From: Geminicoccaceae bacterium | GTDB taxonomy: Bacteria > Pseudomonadota > Alphaproteobacteria > Geminicoccales > Geminicoccaceae | Assembly: GCA_028285265.1 (NCBI GenBank) | Contig: JANQPX010000065.1 | Location: 62,001-126,000, forward strand | DNA: 64,000 nt | Direction: 5' to 3' | Shown here: positions 51,322 to 61,720 of the stretch, in pieces | How positions within the stretch are numbered: position 1 is the stretch's first letter | Layout of the letters: every line of letters begins with the position of its first letter | Made by a program: the position numbers and the translations under genes | Notes under the pieces: generated by a model | Seen by the model: only the letters and a program-made list of their open reading frames with translations | Databases searched by the model: none | What the model was told of the DNA's origin: nothing

Positions 51322-52497
51322 CTACGGGTACAGCTGCTGATCAGTCATTGAAAGACGTCGCTTGCTACTTTGCTCGATTTGTGGCGACGCTTTGACCACA
51401 TTCGAGTATCGGTCAGCGGTTTTGGAAACCAACGAAAATCGAAAGCAAGTGCCCTGCTGCCCGTCCGAATCACACCAGATTTGGCCCCCATGCCGTTCAA
51501 CGATTTTCTTACAAATGGCGAGACCAAGGCCGGTCCCTTCAAAGTCATCTTGGCCCCAAAGGCGCTTGAACGGCTCAAAGACATAGGATAGTCGATCAGG
51601 AGGGATGCCGATGCCGTTGTCGCGAACTTCGAAAACCCAAGAGTCGCTGGTTTTGTCCGACTGACAAGCTGAAATAGAGATGGTTGGTTCTTCCGAACGG
51701 CTATATTTGGTGGCATTGCTGATCAGGTTCTGAAACAATTGAATCAGCTGAGGACGGTGGCCCTCGATCAGAGGCAATTCACGGCAGTCAACTAGGACTC
51801 CACGCTCTTCGATCTTGTCCGCCAAATTCGACATGGCGGCCTCGACGGCATCGGTCATTGCGACAGTTTCGAAGATGACCGGCTTATCTAACAATGCGTA
51901 AGAGCGAAGAGTATCGATCAGATTTTGGACGCGTGTCGCTGCCTTAGCGATAGCAACACCTTGGTCTAAGACTTCGTCATAGTCACCAGCACGAATGTCA
52001 GCGACTAGCTGACTAGCAAAAGTTCTGATTTGCCTTAGTGGTGCACTCGCATCATGAATCAGGGTGTTGAGAAACAGTCTTTGTTCTTCCAATTGTTCTG
52101 CCATGCGCTGTTGCATCACCGAGCTATCGATCGACCTTGTAATTGACCGTCGAAGCATGTCGCTGGTGATTTGATTCTTCGCTACATAGTCGGCCGCGCC
52201 CATCTTAATCGCATCGGCTGCAATGCGTTCGTCGCCTTGCCCGGTGGTGATAATGATCGTCGCAAAGCGATCCAGGGCCTTCAGCCTGCGAAGGACCTCG
52301 ATGCCATTTCGACCCGGCAGGTTATAATCGAGGAGCACACAATCAGGTCGATCCGCCTGATAGGCTTCGATGCCATCGTCTCCTGTCCCAGCCGTTTGGA
52401 TGCGTCGAATGCTGGGATCAACATTCAACAAGCGTTGGAAGACTTCCAGATCGTCATCGCTATCATCGACTATCAACACCGTGCGCAACTCGGTCAT
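51322..52497 (-). CDS. Receiver domain-histidine kinase hybrid (N-terminal receiver)
   Basis: 391 residues. A CheY-like receiver (1-125) has [10 protein letters not shown] and phospho-acceptor Asp57 in [10 protein letters not shown]. The kinase half follows: [20 protein letters not shown] (His148), [33 protein letters not shown], and [18 protein letters not shown]. The receiver comes first, so phosphorylation by another kinase probably controls the kinase activity. No membrane part. Convergent with the GGDEF-EAL gene. The HisKA resembles those of the light-sensor-like kinases at 37424 and 56974. Confidence 0.87.
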   Translation of the reverse strand: MTELRTVLIVDDSDDDLEVFQRLLNVDPSIRRIQTAGTGDDGIEAYQADRPDCVLLDYNLPGRNGIEVLRRLKALDRFATIIITTGQGDERIAADAIKMGAADYVAKNQITSDMLRRSITRSIDSSVMQQRMAEQLEEQRLFLNTLIHDASAPLRQIRTFASQLVADIRAGDYDEVLDQGVAIAKAATRVQNLIDTLRSYALLDKPVIFETVAMTDAVEAAMSNLADKIEERGVLVDCRELPLIEGHRPQLIQLFQNLISNATKYSRSEEPTISISACQSDKTSDSWVFEVRDNGIGIPPDRLSYVFEPFKRLWGQDDFEGTGLGLAICKKIVERHGGQIWCDSDGQQGTCFRFSLVSKTADRYSNVVKASPQIEQSSKRRLSMTDQQLYP

Positions 52498-52587
52498 TCT
52501 GCTTGCACTCCCATGCAGGCTGTCATCGCCAAGTCGCTGAGAGCGTGTAGCGCACGTTGGCGGCGTTTCAAATTTCTCGAGTCCTGG

Positions 52588-53454
52588 TTAGATCATGTCC
52601 TGTTCTTGCATACTGAAACATCGGCTGCGCGCGATAATAACGTGATCAAGCAATGCAATATCAAAGAGTTGCAAGGCACCTTTCGTTCGCATTGTCGCTT
52701 CTACGTCTTGCGGGCTCGGGGTCGGGTCGTCACCTAGATGATTGTGCGCTAAGATGACGGATGATGCGCAATAAGTCGCTGCTCGCTTCGCTACCTCTTT
52801 TGGGTAAATCGAGACGCAATCAACAGTGCCCCGCGCCATCTCCTCATCCTTGATGATCCTACTCTTGGTATCGAGATAAATGACACGCAGAATTTCCTGC
52901 TCAGCGCCGCGCAGGTCCAGTGTGACGTAATTCATGAGCGCAGCGTAGGATCGAAGCTCCTGTCGATCCGACAAGTCAGGAGTCAGGATGAACTTTAAGC
53001 TCGACTTTGCGATAGCGAGAAGCGCCGTCATGGAATGGTCCATGCCCAAGATCTCTCGCAGTTCTTTGCCAGGTCGCTGAAAAACTTTGGCAAGAGAACC
53101 ATAGGTCTCGATTGCCGCCTCAGCGACACGTCGTGCGTCACGACGTCTTGAGCTCAGATAAAACAGCATTTCGAGACATTCGACTTCACTGAGCTGATCC
53201 GTATCAAAGTTCTCAACGGTGGCGAGGATGCGATTTAGCCCCTTATCTGGCCATGGCTCACTCGTTCCCAAAGAATAAGGCGCCATCTTCTTGGCTCCGG
53301 CCAGGGGGATAGTCTGGTTGTCGATCACGCTAAGCTTCGCGCTTTTGGTATGCTGATGCCCGACGGCATTGGTGTGTTCTTGCGCAGCAACCAGATTCAT
53401 TGATTGAGCTCCCGTACACTGTGAGGACACGGCCACCCTTATAATCGAAATCAA
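52588..53454 (-). CDS. radC: RadC-family JAB1/MPN-domain protein
   Basis: 288 residues, longer than usual (about 225) because of an N-terminal extension; ATG 53400 (MNLVAAQEHTNAV) is an alternative start. A helix-hairpin-helix region precedes the catalytic domain (LREILGMDHSMTALLAIAKS). The JAMM metal motif is complete: AHNHLGDDPTPSPQD (HxHx7SxxD). Despite its name the family is not clearly a DNA-repair factor; a metalloprotease or nuclease role is discussed. Upstream is an AT-rich divergent region shared with the receiver-like gene. Confidence 0.88.
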   Translation of the reverse strand: MISIIRVAVSSQCTGAQSMNLVAAQEHTNAVGHQHTKSAKLSVIDNQTIPLAGAKKMAPYSLGTSEPWPDKGLNRILATVENFDTDQLSEVECLEMLFYLSSRRRDARRVAEAAIETYGSLAKVFQRPGKELREILGMDHSMTALLAIAKSSLKFILTPDLSDRQELRSYAALMNYVTLDLRGAEQEILRVIYLDTKSRIIKDEEMARGTVDCVSIYPKEVAKRAATYCASSVILAHNHLGDDPTPSPQDVEATMRTKGALQLFDIALLDHVIIARSRCFSMQEQDMI

Positions 53455-53623
53455 CTATTGATTGATAGTTTTTTCGTATCGGAATGAGGAAAATATTATT
53501 TCTTAAAATGTTAAAATTGCTGACTTTTTGTACATAAATAATTCTTTCTCGCAAAAGTTGATTTTGGTTCATTCGCAGTATATGCCTGCCGATGGTGAAC
53601 GAAAATCTCGTAAGGAGATACCG

Positions 53624-54127
53624 ATGGAACTAAGAGACGCACTCGTCCCTTTTCTTCCTGCAGGGATGCATGCTCAACAAGAAAAAATCGACACACCAAC
53701 GCGTACGCGCGTCGCTTTCCTCACAAAACGCTTTGAGTTGAAGGCAAAGATGCGCTGGGCACTTCCTTCCTCGCGCTACGCACTTGCGCAGGTGTCCTCA
53801 AGTGCCTTGATTACCAAAGCCGTGAATAAACGTCTTTGTGACGTCGCCATAGTCGATATTGAACGACAAGACGAGTGGCCAGGAGCGGTTTTTTCTCGTT
53901 TTGACGAAGTAGCAGCCAGCTTTCCGGTCATCATTCTTTGTAAAGAACGGCATCAAATTCTGAACTATCTTTGGAAGGCACGGAACGTTACAGAAATCGT
54001 TGCTCATGAGACAATCAGCGATCCTCGTTTCTTAAGTCTTATTGAGGCAGCTGTGCTACGTGCCGAATTGGTGAAAGACATCGGCATCGGCGATGATTGG
54101 GATTGGAGTCCGCCACCAGCAGCTTGA
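53624..54127 (+). CDS. Receiver-like (AmiR_N type) protein without output domain
   Basis: 167 residues from ATG 53624, which has AAGGAGAT 6 bp upstream, a clear start; the longer frame to 53528 is not used. The centre reads TRVAFLTKRFELKAKMRWAL and VAIVDIERQDEWPGAVFSRF, with PVIILCKERHQILNYLWKAR: the beta-alpha pattern of a receiver or AmiR_N domain, with an aspartate in VAIVDIE. An ANTAR RNA-binding tail is missing; the C-terminus ends DDWDWSPPPAA. It may be a single-domain adaptor in the CheB-CheR fusion system that follows 143 bp downstream. Confidence 0.5.
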   Translation: MELRDALVPFLPAGMHAQQEKIDTPTRTRVAFLTKRFELKAKMRWALPSSRYALAQVSSSALITKAVNKRLCDVAIVDIERQDEWPGAVFSRFDEVAASFPVIILCKERHQILNYLWKARNVTEIVAHETISDPRFLSLIEAAVLRAELVKDIGIGDDWDWSPPPAA

Positions 54128-54270
54128 TCGAGCGAGGGGGGGCACCAGCGGCACAAAAAAAGCTAAGGTAGGCAGTTTAACGTTGTTGAATGAACAGTCG
54201 CGGCTTGCACTATTCATGCATACACTCTAGGTAGAATAGATATGACTTAAATATGCCTGAAAGGCTTGCC

Positions 54271-56832
54271 ATGACTGGCTCAAACAATCACGGTGCTCCT
54301 CCGCCGCATCTCTCCGAAGATAGCTCACCCTTCCATGCAGAGGAGTCCGAACTTCGCGAGCCTGAACGAGAAATGCTGGTCATTGGGATTGGCGCCTCTG
54401 CCGGTGGTCTCGACGCACTAGAGAAGTTTTTTGAAGCGGTGCCAGCAAATACAAACTGTGCGTTTTTGGTGGTGCAGCACCTAGCGCCGCAATATCCCAC
54501 ACATATGGATGGCATCTTGCAGCGGAAGACTGCGATGCCAGTTCACATCGCTACTCATGACATGGTGCTTCGGAAGAACACAGTCTTTGTTGGTCCACCC
54601 GGTCAGGTCGTCGAAGTCAAAGGAAGTCGCATCGTTTTAAGGGACATTGATAGATCAACAATTCCCATTTCGACTATTAGCGCCTTGTTCAGGTCCATCG
54701 CCAGGTCTCATGGAAGAGATGCGGTCGCTGTCATCCTATCGGGGTCCGGGAGCGATGGCGCAGATGCGTTGACCGACGTCAGGCGCATGGGAGGCCATAC
54801 CATAGTTCAAGACAGCGAAACGGCTGAATTTGATGGTATGCCCAAAGCCGCGCTGGCAACAGGTCTCTTCGACTATACTATGGCTCCCGATCAGATGCCG
54901 GCTGCAATCGGCGCGATTTTGGCGAAACGGAAAACGGATTATCAAACTTCCGACCTGCCGCCTGAAGCTGACCAACAGATACAGACTATCCTCGATCTCC
55001 TTGAAGATGCTTACCATGTCGATTTTGCACGTTACAAACAGTCGACGATAGTAAGGAGAATCCAGCGTCGTCTAGATCTCGACCACTCTATGACGCTAAC
55101 GGACTACGTTGAGCGGCTAAAATCCGATGAAGATGAACTGGACCTCCTCTATCGGGACATGCTCATTGGCGTCACGAAATTTTTCCGGGACGCACGTCAA
55201 TTCCAAATCCTTGAGGAAAATGTTCTTCCTGACTTGGTCGAAGCGGCGGCCGGTCGACAGGAGCTCCGCGTCTGGATCACAGCATGCGCCAGCGGTGAAG
55301 AAGCCTACTCGATTGCCATCCTCTTGGATGAGCAACTCTCAAAACTGCCCAAATCACCTACACTTCGTCTGTTTGCGACTGATCTCCACCCTGGTGCACT
55401 TAAATCAGCAACGCGTGGCGTTTATCCAAAGGAAGCTATTAGCACGTTATCAACTGAACGACTCAGTCGCTACTTCGTGCGTGACGGTGATGACTTTCAG
55501 GTTGCCCCCTGGATCCGTCAGAACATTCTCTTCAGCCAACATAATCTTCTACGCGACGCCCCCTTTACGCAAATCGATCTCGTCACCTGCCGCAATCTTC
55601 TCATCTATTTCGACAGAGAGACTCAGGACAATGTCGTTGCCCGCTTACACTTCAGTCTACGCAAAGGCGGTGTTATGTTCTTGGGCAATGGTGAACGGGT
55701 GGGTCGGCATGAGGATGAATTTGAAGCCATTGCGCCGGATGCCAGGATCTACAAGAAGAAGCGCGACGTTCGGCTCATCCGTATCACGGATACCAAACTT
55801 CCTGGCATAACCATCGAGCCGCGACGACCTTCAATTGCCCGAAAACCGCCTTCGGCAGCTATGCTGAAGTCCTATGAGATTTTGCTTCGGCGCCTCTCTT
55901 ACAATGGATTCTTGATCACCGAGACCGGTCAAATCGAGCATACCTTTGGCAACGCTGGACGCTTGTTACAGATGTCAGGCATGGCGCAGCTCAACCTTTT
56001 TGAACTCATTCCGAACGATCTGCGTGCAGCTGTTCAAACCACACTTCTGCGGGCCAAATCGACGAATTCATCGCAGATGAGCGGAACGGTTGGTGTTCAG
56101 TTCCCTGGTGAAGATCCTCAACGACTGCGCGTGCAGGTCGAGCCGATGCCTGAGTGGTCCCCCGGCATTGGACTCTTCTTGATCCGCTTGACCGGAAACT
56201 TCAAGGAAACAACGCCTAGCGAGGCTGATAACGAACTCTTATCGGATGATGAGCGCAGCGAGAATAGCTGGCTTCGCGATGAATTGGAAATTGCCCAGGA
56301 CGGATTAGAGCGGCTGATGGGCGAGTTGGGCGCACGTAACGAGGAGTTACAAGCGTCCAATGAAGAGCTCACCGCCTCAAACGAGGAGTTGCAGAGCACC
56401 AATGAAGAGCTGCAATCCGTGAATGAGGAGTTGCATACCGTCAATAATGAACATGAGCGGACGATCGCTGAACTTCAGAATTTGACCCACGATATGGAAA
56501 CGACGTTAACTGGAATCGATGTTGGGGTTGTTTTCCTGGACAGAGATACTGTAATCCGCAGTTTAACCGAAAAAGCTAAACGTTTCTTCGATCTGACGGA
56601 CGCCGATCTTGACCGTCCTATCGAAGATATCGGCTCGCGTTTCGGCATTGCCAATCTTACAACATTGATCAAAATGACGTCGACCGATTCCAGAGGCGAA
56701 GATCATCTCACCCAGAACCGAGCGGGTTCGCAATTTGTGATGCGAATCGTACCTAATTTGGGTATGCAAAATGGCCTTGTCGGCTATCTCTTAACATTCA
56801 AAAAACGGGAGGAGCCAACGGCATCTTTCTAG
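54271..56832 (+). CDS. CheB-CheR fusion with coiled coil and PAS domain
   Basis: 853 residues. CheB methylesterase about 35-220 ([16 protein letters not shown] with Ser43, [14 protein letters not shown] with His70, [11 protein letters not shown] for the aspartate), with no receiver domain. CheR methyltransferase about 245-495 ([60 protein letters not shown]). Then a Glu/Asn-rich heptad stretch of repeated NEEL units (about 685-730) and a PAS-10 domain ([20 protein letters not shown]). ATG 54271 has AAGG about 8 bp upstream; 54253 is the other start. It ends with the PAS, unlike its neighbour, which carries a kinase. Confidence 0.9.
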   Translation: MTGSNNHGAPPPHLSEDSSPFHAEESELREPEREMLVIGIGASAGGLDALEKFFEAVPANTNCAFLVVQHLAPQYPTHMDGILQRKTAMPVHIATHDMVLRKNTVFVGPPGQVVEVKGSRIVLRDIDRSTIPISTISALFRSIARSHGRDAVAVILSGSGSDGADALTDVRRMGGHTIVQDSETAEFDGMPKAALATGLFDYTMAPDQMPAAIGAILAKRKTDYQTSDLPPEADQQIQTILDLLEDAYHVDFARYKQSTIVRRIQRRLDLDHSMTLTDYVERLKSDEDELDLLYRDMLIGVTKFFRDARQFQILEENVLPDLVEAAAGRQELRVWITACASGEEAYSIAILLDEQLSKLPKSPTLRLFATDLHPGALKSATRGVYPKEAISTLSTERLSRYFVRDGDDFQVAPWIRQNILFSQHNLLRDAPFTQIDLVTCRNLLIYFDRETQDNVVARLHFSLRKGGVMFLGNGERVGRHEDEFEAIAPDARIYKKKRDVRLIRITDTKLPGITIEPRRPSIARKPPSAAMLKSYEILLRRLSYNGFLITETGQIEHTFGNAGRLLQMSGMAQLNLFELIPNDLRAAVQTTLLRAKSTNSSQMSGTVGVQFPGEDPQRLRVQVEPMPEWSPGIGLFLIRLTGNFKETTPSEADNELLSDDERSENSWLRDELEIAQDGLERLMGELGARNEELQASNEELTASNEELQSTNEELQSVNEELHTVNNEHERTIAELQNLTHDMETTLTGIDVGVVFLDRDTVIRSLTEKAKRFFDLTDADLDRPIEDIGSRFGIANLTTLIKMTSTDSRGEDHLTQNRAGSQFVMRIVPNLGMQNGLVGYLLTFKKREEPTASF

Positions 56833-56852
56833 ATCTCTAGTCTCAACCGAGG

Positions 56853-56885
56853 GGAATATCAGTCGGCATATTCCGTCAATTTTTT
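56853..56885 (+). terminator. Rho-independent terminator between the two CheB-CheR fusion genes
   Basis: GGAATAT (56853-56859) and ATATTCC (56868-56874) form a perfect 7-bp stem with an 8-nt loop; six T residues follow at 56880-56885, 5 nt after the stem. It starts 21 bp after the first gene's stop. It implies that the two fusion genes have at least partly separate transcription. Confidence 0.6.
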
Positions 56886-56973
56886 GCGCTTTGCTCATAA
56901 AATAACTATTTTAAATTGTATTAGATCCGACTAGAAAATGCATCTTGGTTGATTTTTGAACCTTCGGTGCACC

Positions 56974-59900
56974 ATGACTAGTCAGAAGCCAAAGCAACTC
57001 GACGAAGAAAAAGCAGACTTCGAACCAGAACATCAACACAATCCGGTCAACGGCAGTGTGCCTGTTCCAAAGCGCATTGTCGCCATTGGCGCTTCGGCGG
57101 GTGGCCTGGATGCCCTGGATGCCTTTTTTGAGTCGATGGCCCTGGACAGCGGGGACGCCTTTGTAGTCATTCAACACCTGTCCAAAGACTTCGAAAGCCA
57201 CATGGCCAGTCTCTTAGGACGGAAAACTAGTCTGCCAGTCGCGACAGCCGAACATGGCATGCAAGTCCAGGCCAATCACATTTACTTGATCCCACGAGGC
57301 AAACTGCTCGAAATCGAGGGGTATCATCTCAAACTTTCCGAGCTTGACCCCAAGATGATGCCGCCTTTGCCGATTACGGCGTTTTTTCGATCCCTCGCCC
57401 GATTCCATGGGGAAAATGCTGTAGCCATTGTTATGTCCGGCGGTGGAAGCGACGGCACAGACGGCGCTATGGCCATCCACAATGCAGGGGGGCGAGTTCT
57501 CGTACAAGATCCGAAGTCGGCACAATTCGACAGCATGCCAAAGAGTGTCATCAGTACCGGCATCTTCGATCTCATCCTGAGGCCCGAGCAGATGGCCGAG
57601 GCTATCGCCGAATTTGACCGAAGTTCAAGCACCAGCACCGTCGATGCACAAAGAGAAATGGATCAACCGGTTTTTGATCGGATAATGACGTTACTCAATG
57701 AGGCCTTTGCAGTCGATTTTTCAGTTTACAAGCCATCGACAATTGTCCGTCGAATTGAGCGACGTCTCCAGATCGACAATATCCCATCGATCGGTACCTA
57801 CGCCGAGATGCTCGAATCCAGCGTCGAAGAATTGGACAAACTTTATGAGGATTTACTTATCGGGGTTACGCAATTCTTCCGTGACCCCCTTCAGTTCGCC
57901 TGTCTAGAAAGTAAAGTAGTTCCAGATCTCGTCGAACAGGGTATTGCTCATGGTGAGATCAGGATCTGGGTTGCCGGTTGCGCCAGCGGTGAGGAAGCGT
58001 ATTCCATCGCCATGCTTCTGGATGAAGCAACACACCAGAGCGATCAGCCGATCAAAATCCGAATTTTTGCAACCGATATTCACGGAGCTTCATTGCATCG
58101 AGCGATGGTTGGACACTACAGCCATGAAGCGCTCGTCGATATGTCATCTGAGCGCATAACCCGTTACTTCGTGCCTGACAATGACGGTTTTCGGGTCTCG
58201 CCGCGTCTGAAAGAGATGGTGCTCTTTACACGGCATAATCTGGCTCAAGATCCTCCTTTCACCAACATGGACTTGGTCACTTGTCGCAATCTCCTGATCT
58301 ATCTCGACAATGAAGCTCAGGAAAAAGTCATCGCCCGTCTCCATTTTGCTCTTCGCGACCAGGGGCATCTCTTTCTCGGGACCAGCGAGCGCGCCGGGCG
58401 CTATAAGGACGAATTTGACCAGGTGTCACCCCAGATTCAGCTGTTTCGGAAGCGCCGGAATGTTCGTCTCATTGAAGCCGCCAACCCCATCGAAAGCCGG
58501 CTACCAAAAGCTCTTGGGGAAAGACGCCGCCCAACAGTTGATATGCCAAGAGGGATGCCAGCCTCGTTGGGACGCGCCTATGATTTTCTTCTCAACAAGG
58601 TGGTTCAGAGAGGATTTCTGGTCGATGTCGACGGCAATATCCATCACACGTTTGGTGACGCCGGACGTTACACGATCCTCACAGGTTCGGTTCAAACGAA
58701 TCTGCTTTCCTTGATTGATGATCGTCTAAAGCCAGCTGTTCATACCACGCTACTTCGTGCCATTCGGTCCGAGGAGAAAGAGCAGAGCGGTTTTGTCCAG
58801 ATCGAGATTGCCGGGGCTGAGGAACGTTTTCGGATAGAGGCGCAAGCGATGCCGCCTGACCATCACGGGCGACGAATGTTTCTCATCTTGTTTAGTGCCG
58901 AAAATGCGCTCCCGAACAACGTCGAGAACCTGCTGGCCCATGACATTCAAAGTGATCCCGTCGATGAGGTTGCTTGGTTACGCCAGGAGCTAGTGATTGC
59001 GCGCCAGAGCCTCGAAAATCTTATGCAAGAAGTTGGCACGCGCAACGAGGAACTCCAAGCTGCCAATGAAGAATTGACGGCGGCGAATGAGGAGCTTCAA
59101 AGTACAAATGAGGAACTGCAGTCGGTCAACGAAGAACTTTACACGGTCAATAATGAATACCAGAAAAAGATCGGCGAACTTCAGGCTACGACAGACGATC
59201 TCAACAATCTGATCCGCTCGACCGAGATCGGTGTGATTTTCACAGATGGCAATCTAAAAATCCGACGGTTCACCCCGCGGGCCACCGACTTTCTCAACCT
59301 TATCGAAACTGATATTGGCCGCCCTCTAAAAGACATTAGCCCAAGACTTCAGGTTTCTGACTTGTCGGCAACGGCAAGTCAGATTGCCGCTGAGGGCCGA
59401 GTCCATGAAGAGGAAGTCAGAACCGAAAACGGCCACTGGTATTTGATGCGGATGCTACCTTTTCGCGGTAAAGGAAAAGCCGTCGAAGGCGTTGTCTTGG
59501 CGTTTTTTGATATCCATCAACAAAAAGAGACCGAGCTTGCTGCTCGGGTTGCTGAAGAGCGTTTTGGCCTTGCTGTTGAAAGATCAGGTCTCGGCATCTG
59601 GGACTGGCATGTCCAGACGGGTGAGCTTTTCTGGTCGGAACGCTTTCTAGAGATATTGGGGCTCGACTCGACCAGCTTCAAAAGTCGAATTGAAGATTTC
59701 AATGATCGCGTCCATCCAGATGATGCCGATCGCGTCGCCGCTGCGGTCGAAGCTCATCTCGAGCAAGGAGACCCTTATGACATTGAATTTAGGATGTTGC
59801 ATCAAGATAGCTCAGAAGTATCAATTCATGCTCGAGGCGCTGCGATACGAAACGACCAGGGTTTGCCGATACGATTTGTCGGCTTTGTTGACGATGTCAC

Positions 59901-61002
59901 GCAACGAAAGCATCAAGAGCGAGCATTGATGGACATCCAAACCTTTGCCGATCTGGCGAAGACATGGGTTTGGATTACAGATCAGGATCACCGACTGACT
60001 CACGTTTCGATGTCATCTGGCGAGGAGCGGATCTGGCATCCAAATGACATCGTCGTACCTGCTCAACCAAGCAAGCTGGCCGTCGGCAAGCGTAAGAACG
60101 ACTCCAGACAATCGCTCTTATCAGCTATGAATGATCGCCGTGCCTTTAATGAATTGGGACTTCCGGAGAAAAACCGGAATGGTGAGGATCGATATATTGT
60201 CATCAGCGGCGAGCCTATCTGCGATCAAGACGGCACCTTTATGGGGTATCGAGGGGTAGGGCGAGATATTACACAAGCCCGTCAGCAACTGGAGCGAAGC
60301 TCCAAGACGGTTGATGAATTCGCCTATATTGCATCGCATGATCTCGGCGCTCCCCTTCGGGCCATATCGCAACATATCGATGTGCTCCTCGATGAGCATT
60401 CAGATAGCTTCAACAGCCGTGTTACAAAGAAGCTAGACCGGTTAGGTGAACTCTGTGGCCGTACTGAGAGGCTCGTCGCCGATCTCCTCTTTTATTCTCG
60501 TATCGGGCGCTACCAGCGAGTCACCGAGATCGTCGACTTAAACGCGGTCATTCATGACGTCGAACATGAACTTGCCGGAATCATCTCCGACAGGAATGCT
60601 GAGATCGTCAAAACCGAGCCTCTTCCCAAAATCCAGGGCAGCTTAATTGACCTTGAAAGCCTATTCTCACATCTCCTGAAAAATGCAGTGATGTATAATG
60701 AGTCCGCGAATATAAGGGTTGAGATTGGAAAAAAAGAGCGAGTTGAACACAATGGTTTGACGCAACAGGCCGTCTTGTATGTTCAAGATAATGGTATTGG
60801 TGTTGCGAAGGAGTATCACGACGATGTGTTCCGGATTTTCAGGCGTTTAAACTCAGAGAAAGACTACAGTGAAGGAACCGGCGCCGGTCTCGCCTTTGCA
60901 AAGAAAATCGTCGAGACTCATGGTGGAACGATTTGGCTTGATTCGGCAATCGGCAGCGGAACGACGATCTACTTTACGCTCGGACAATCGCCGGTTCAGT
61001 AA
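56974..61002 (+). CDS. CheB-CheR-PAS-histidine kinase multidomain fusion
   Basis: 1342 residues. CheB about 30-225 ([15 protein letters not shown] with Ser41, VIQHLSKDFESHMA with His68, MSGGGSDGTDGA), CheR about 240-500 ([40 protein letters not shown]), a NEEL-repeat coiled coil about 680-730, PAS-10 (STEIGVIFTDGNLKIRRFTP), two more PAS/PAC modules about 855-1100, HisKA with YIASHDLGAPLRAISQHIDV (His1122), and HATPase with DNGIGVAKEYHDDVFRIFRR and GTGAGLAFAKKIVETHGGTI. It joins methylation/demethylation enzymes to a phospho-signal in one polypeptide. ATG 56974 is preferred over TTG 56956. The convergent CheY-like gene is the likely phosphate acceptor. Confidence 0.9.
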   Translation: MTSQKPKQLDEEKADFEPEHQHNPVNGSVPVPKRIVAIGASAGGLDALDAFFESMALDSGDAFVVIQHLSKDFESHMASLLGRKTSLPVATAEHGMQVQANHIYLIPRGKLLEIEGYHLKLSELDPKMMPPLPITAFFRSLARFHGENAVAIVMSGGGSDGTDGAMAIHNAGGRVLVQDPKSAQFDSMPKSVISTGIFDLILRPEQMAEAIAEFDRSSSTSTVDAQREMDQPVFDRIMTLLNEAFAVDFSVYKPSTIVRRIERRLQIDNIPSIGTYAEMLESSVEELDKLYEDLLIGVTQFFRDPLQFACLESKVVPDLVEQGIAHGEIRIWVAGCASGEEAYSIAMLLDEATHQSDQPIKIRIFATDIHGASLHRAMVGHYSHEALVDMSSERITRYFVPDNDGFRVSPRLKEMVLFTRHNLAQDPPFTNMDLVTCRNLLIYLDNEAQEKVIARLHFALRDQGHLFLGTSERAGRYKDEFDQVSPQIQLFRKRRNVRLIEAANPIESRLPKALGERRRPTVDMPRGMPASLGRAYDFLLNKVVQRGFLVDVDGNIHHTFGDAGRYTILTGSVQTNLLSLIDDRLKPAVHTTLLRAIRSEEKEQSGFVQIEIAGAEERFRIEAQAMPPDHHGRRMFLILFSAENALPNNVENLLAHDIQSDPVDEVAWLRQELVIARQSLENLMQEVGTRNEELQAANEELTAANEELQSTNEELQSVNEELYTVNNEYQKKIGELQATTDDLNNLIRSTEIGVIFTDGNLKIRRFTPRATDFLNLIETDIGRPLKDISPRLQVSDLSATASQIAAEGRVHEEEVRTENGHWYLMRMLPFRGKGKAVEGVVLAFFDIHQQKETELAARVAEERFGLAVERSGLGIWDWHVQTGELFWSERFLEILGLDSTSFKSRIEDFNDRVHPDDADRVAAAVEAHLEQGDPYDIEFRMLHQDSSEVSIHARGAAIRNDQGLPIRFVGFVDDVTQRKHQERALMDIQTFADLAKTWVWITDQDHRLTHVSMSSGEERIWHPNDIVVPAQPSKLAVGKRKNDSRQSLLSAMNDRRAFNELGLPEKNRNGEDRYIVISGEPICDQDGTFMGYRGVGRDITQARQQLERSSKTVDEFAYIASHDLGAPLRAISQHIDVLLDEHSDSFNSRVTKKLDRLGELCGRTERLVADLLFYSRIGRYQRVTEIVDLNAVIHDVEHELAGIISDRNAEIVKTEPLPKIQGSLIDLESLFSHLLKNAVMYNESANIRVEIGKKERVEHNGLTQQAVLYVQDNGIGVAKEYHDDVFRIFRRLNSEKDYSEGTGAGLAFAKKIVETHGGTIWLDSAIGSGTTIYFTLGQSPVQ

Positions 61003-61101
61003 GCACGTCGTTCAGAGGCTGTTAGATTTGCTCTGACGCAAGTCACGTCAATTCATGACGATGGATGGCGCTCCCCGAGATCGCATTGTTGAGCAATGCA
61101 A

Positions 61102-61554
61102 CTATGGCCGAGGTAGTACGGCGATCTCAAACCAATATTCCTTAAGGCGAGCGATCGCTTCAAGAAAATTTGGCCAACTTAGAGGTTTCCGGATATAGGT
61201 GTTTGCACCCATAGCGTAACAAGCACTGATATCTCGTTCGTCATCAGAGTTTGTCATGACAATCGTCGGAATGCTTCTCAAGTCGTCATTGGCCTTGATA
61301 TCTGCTAGCACCCGACGACCATCAATGCCGGGCATATTGAGATCCAAAAGAATGATACCTGGCCGAGGTGACAGATTTGGATCGGCGAATCGCCCTCTTC
61401 GAAACAGGTAGTCCAAACTCTGCTTGCCATCCTCGCAACGGTGAATGGGATTTTTGAGGTTTGAGTTCCTAGTCAACGCTCGGACAGTGGCATCGTAGTC
61501 GTCGTCGCTGTCGTCGACGATGAGTATTGTCTGTGTCGATGTTACGCTTTTCAC
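61102..61554 (-). CDS. CheY-like single-domain response regulator (Rcp1 type)
   Basis: 150 residues from GTG 61554 (the frame is open to 61665). A complete receiver: [20 protein letters not shown], phospho-acceptor Asp71 in GIILLDLNMPGIDGRRVLAD, TIVMTNSDDERDI with the conserved Thr/Asn pair, and the lysine in TYIRKPLSWPNF. No output domain. The insert DYLFRRGRFADPNLSPRPG is typical of Rcp1-like partners of phytochrome-type kinases. It is convergent with, and probably served by, the fusion kinase at 56974, and could also accept phosphate from the kinase at 37424. Confidence 0.85.
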   Translation of the reverse strand: MKSVTSTQTILIVDDSDDDYDATVRALTRNSNLKNPIHRCEDGKQSLDYLFRRGRFADPNLSPRPGIILLDLNMPGIDGRRVLADIKANDDLRSIPTIVMTNSDDERDISACYAMGANTYIRKPLSWPNFLEAIARLKEYWFEIAVLPRP

Positions 61555-61720
61555 AGGCAAATATCCGATCTGTTCTGAAGCCTCAAGATATAAACGGCAT
61601 AAAAGAAAAAAACAATCTAAAGTTGTCAAACACCAAGAGAGATGATGACCCAAAGAGGTGCGCAATGGCCAATAGCGTTACTGAAAATGTGACTTTAGAG
61701 CGATGCTCTATTGCCGTGTT

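Noticed and set aside
56330-56460. Short tandem DNA repeats, first thought to be a repeat array (also at 59035-59165)
   Set aside because: They are codons of the NEEL heptad coiled coil inside the CheB-CheR fusions, not a CRISPR or satellite.
61083-61099. GCATTG/CAATGC hairpin between convergent genes
   Set aside because: Six base pairs, no T run on either side; too weak to call a terminator.
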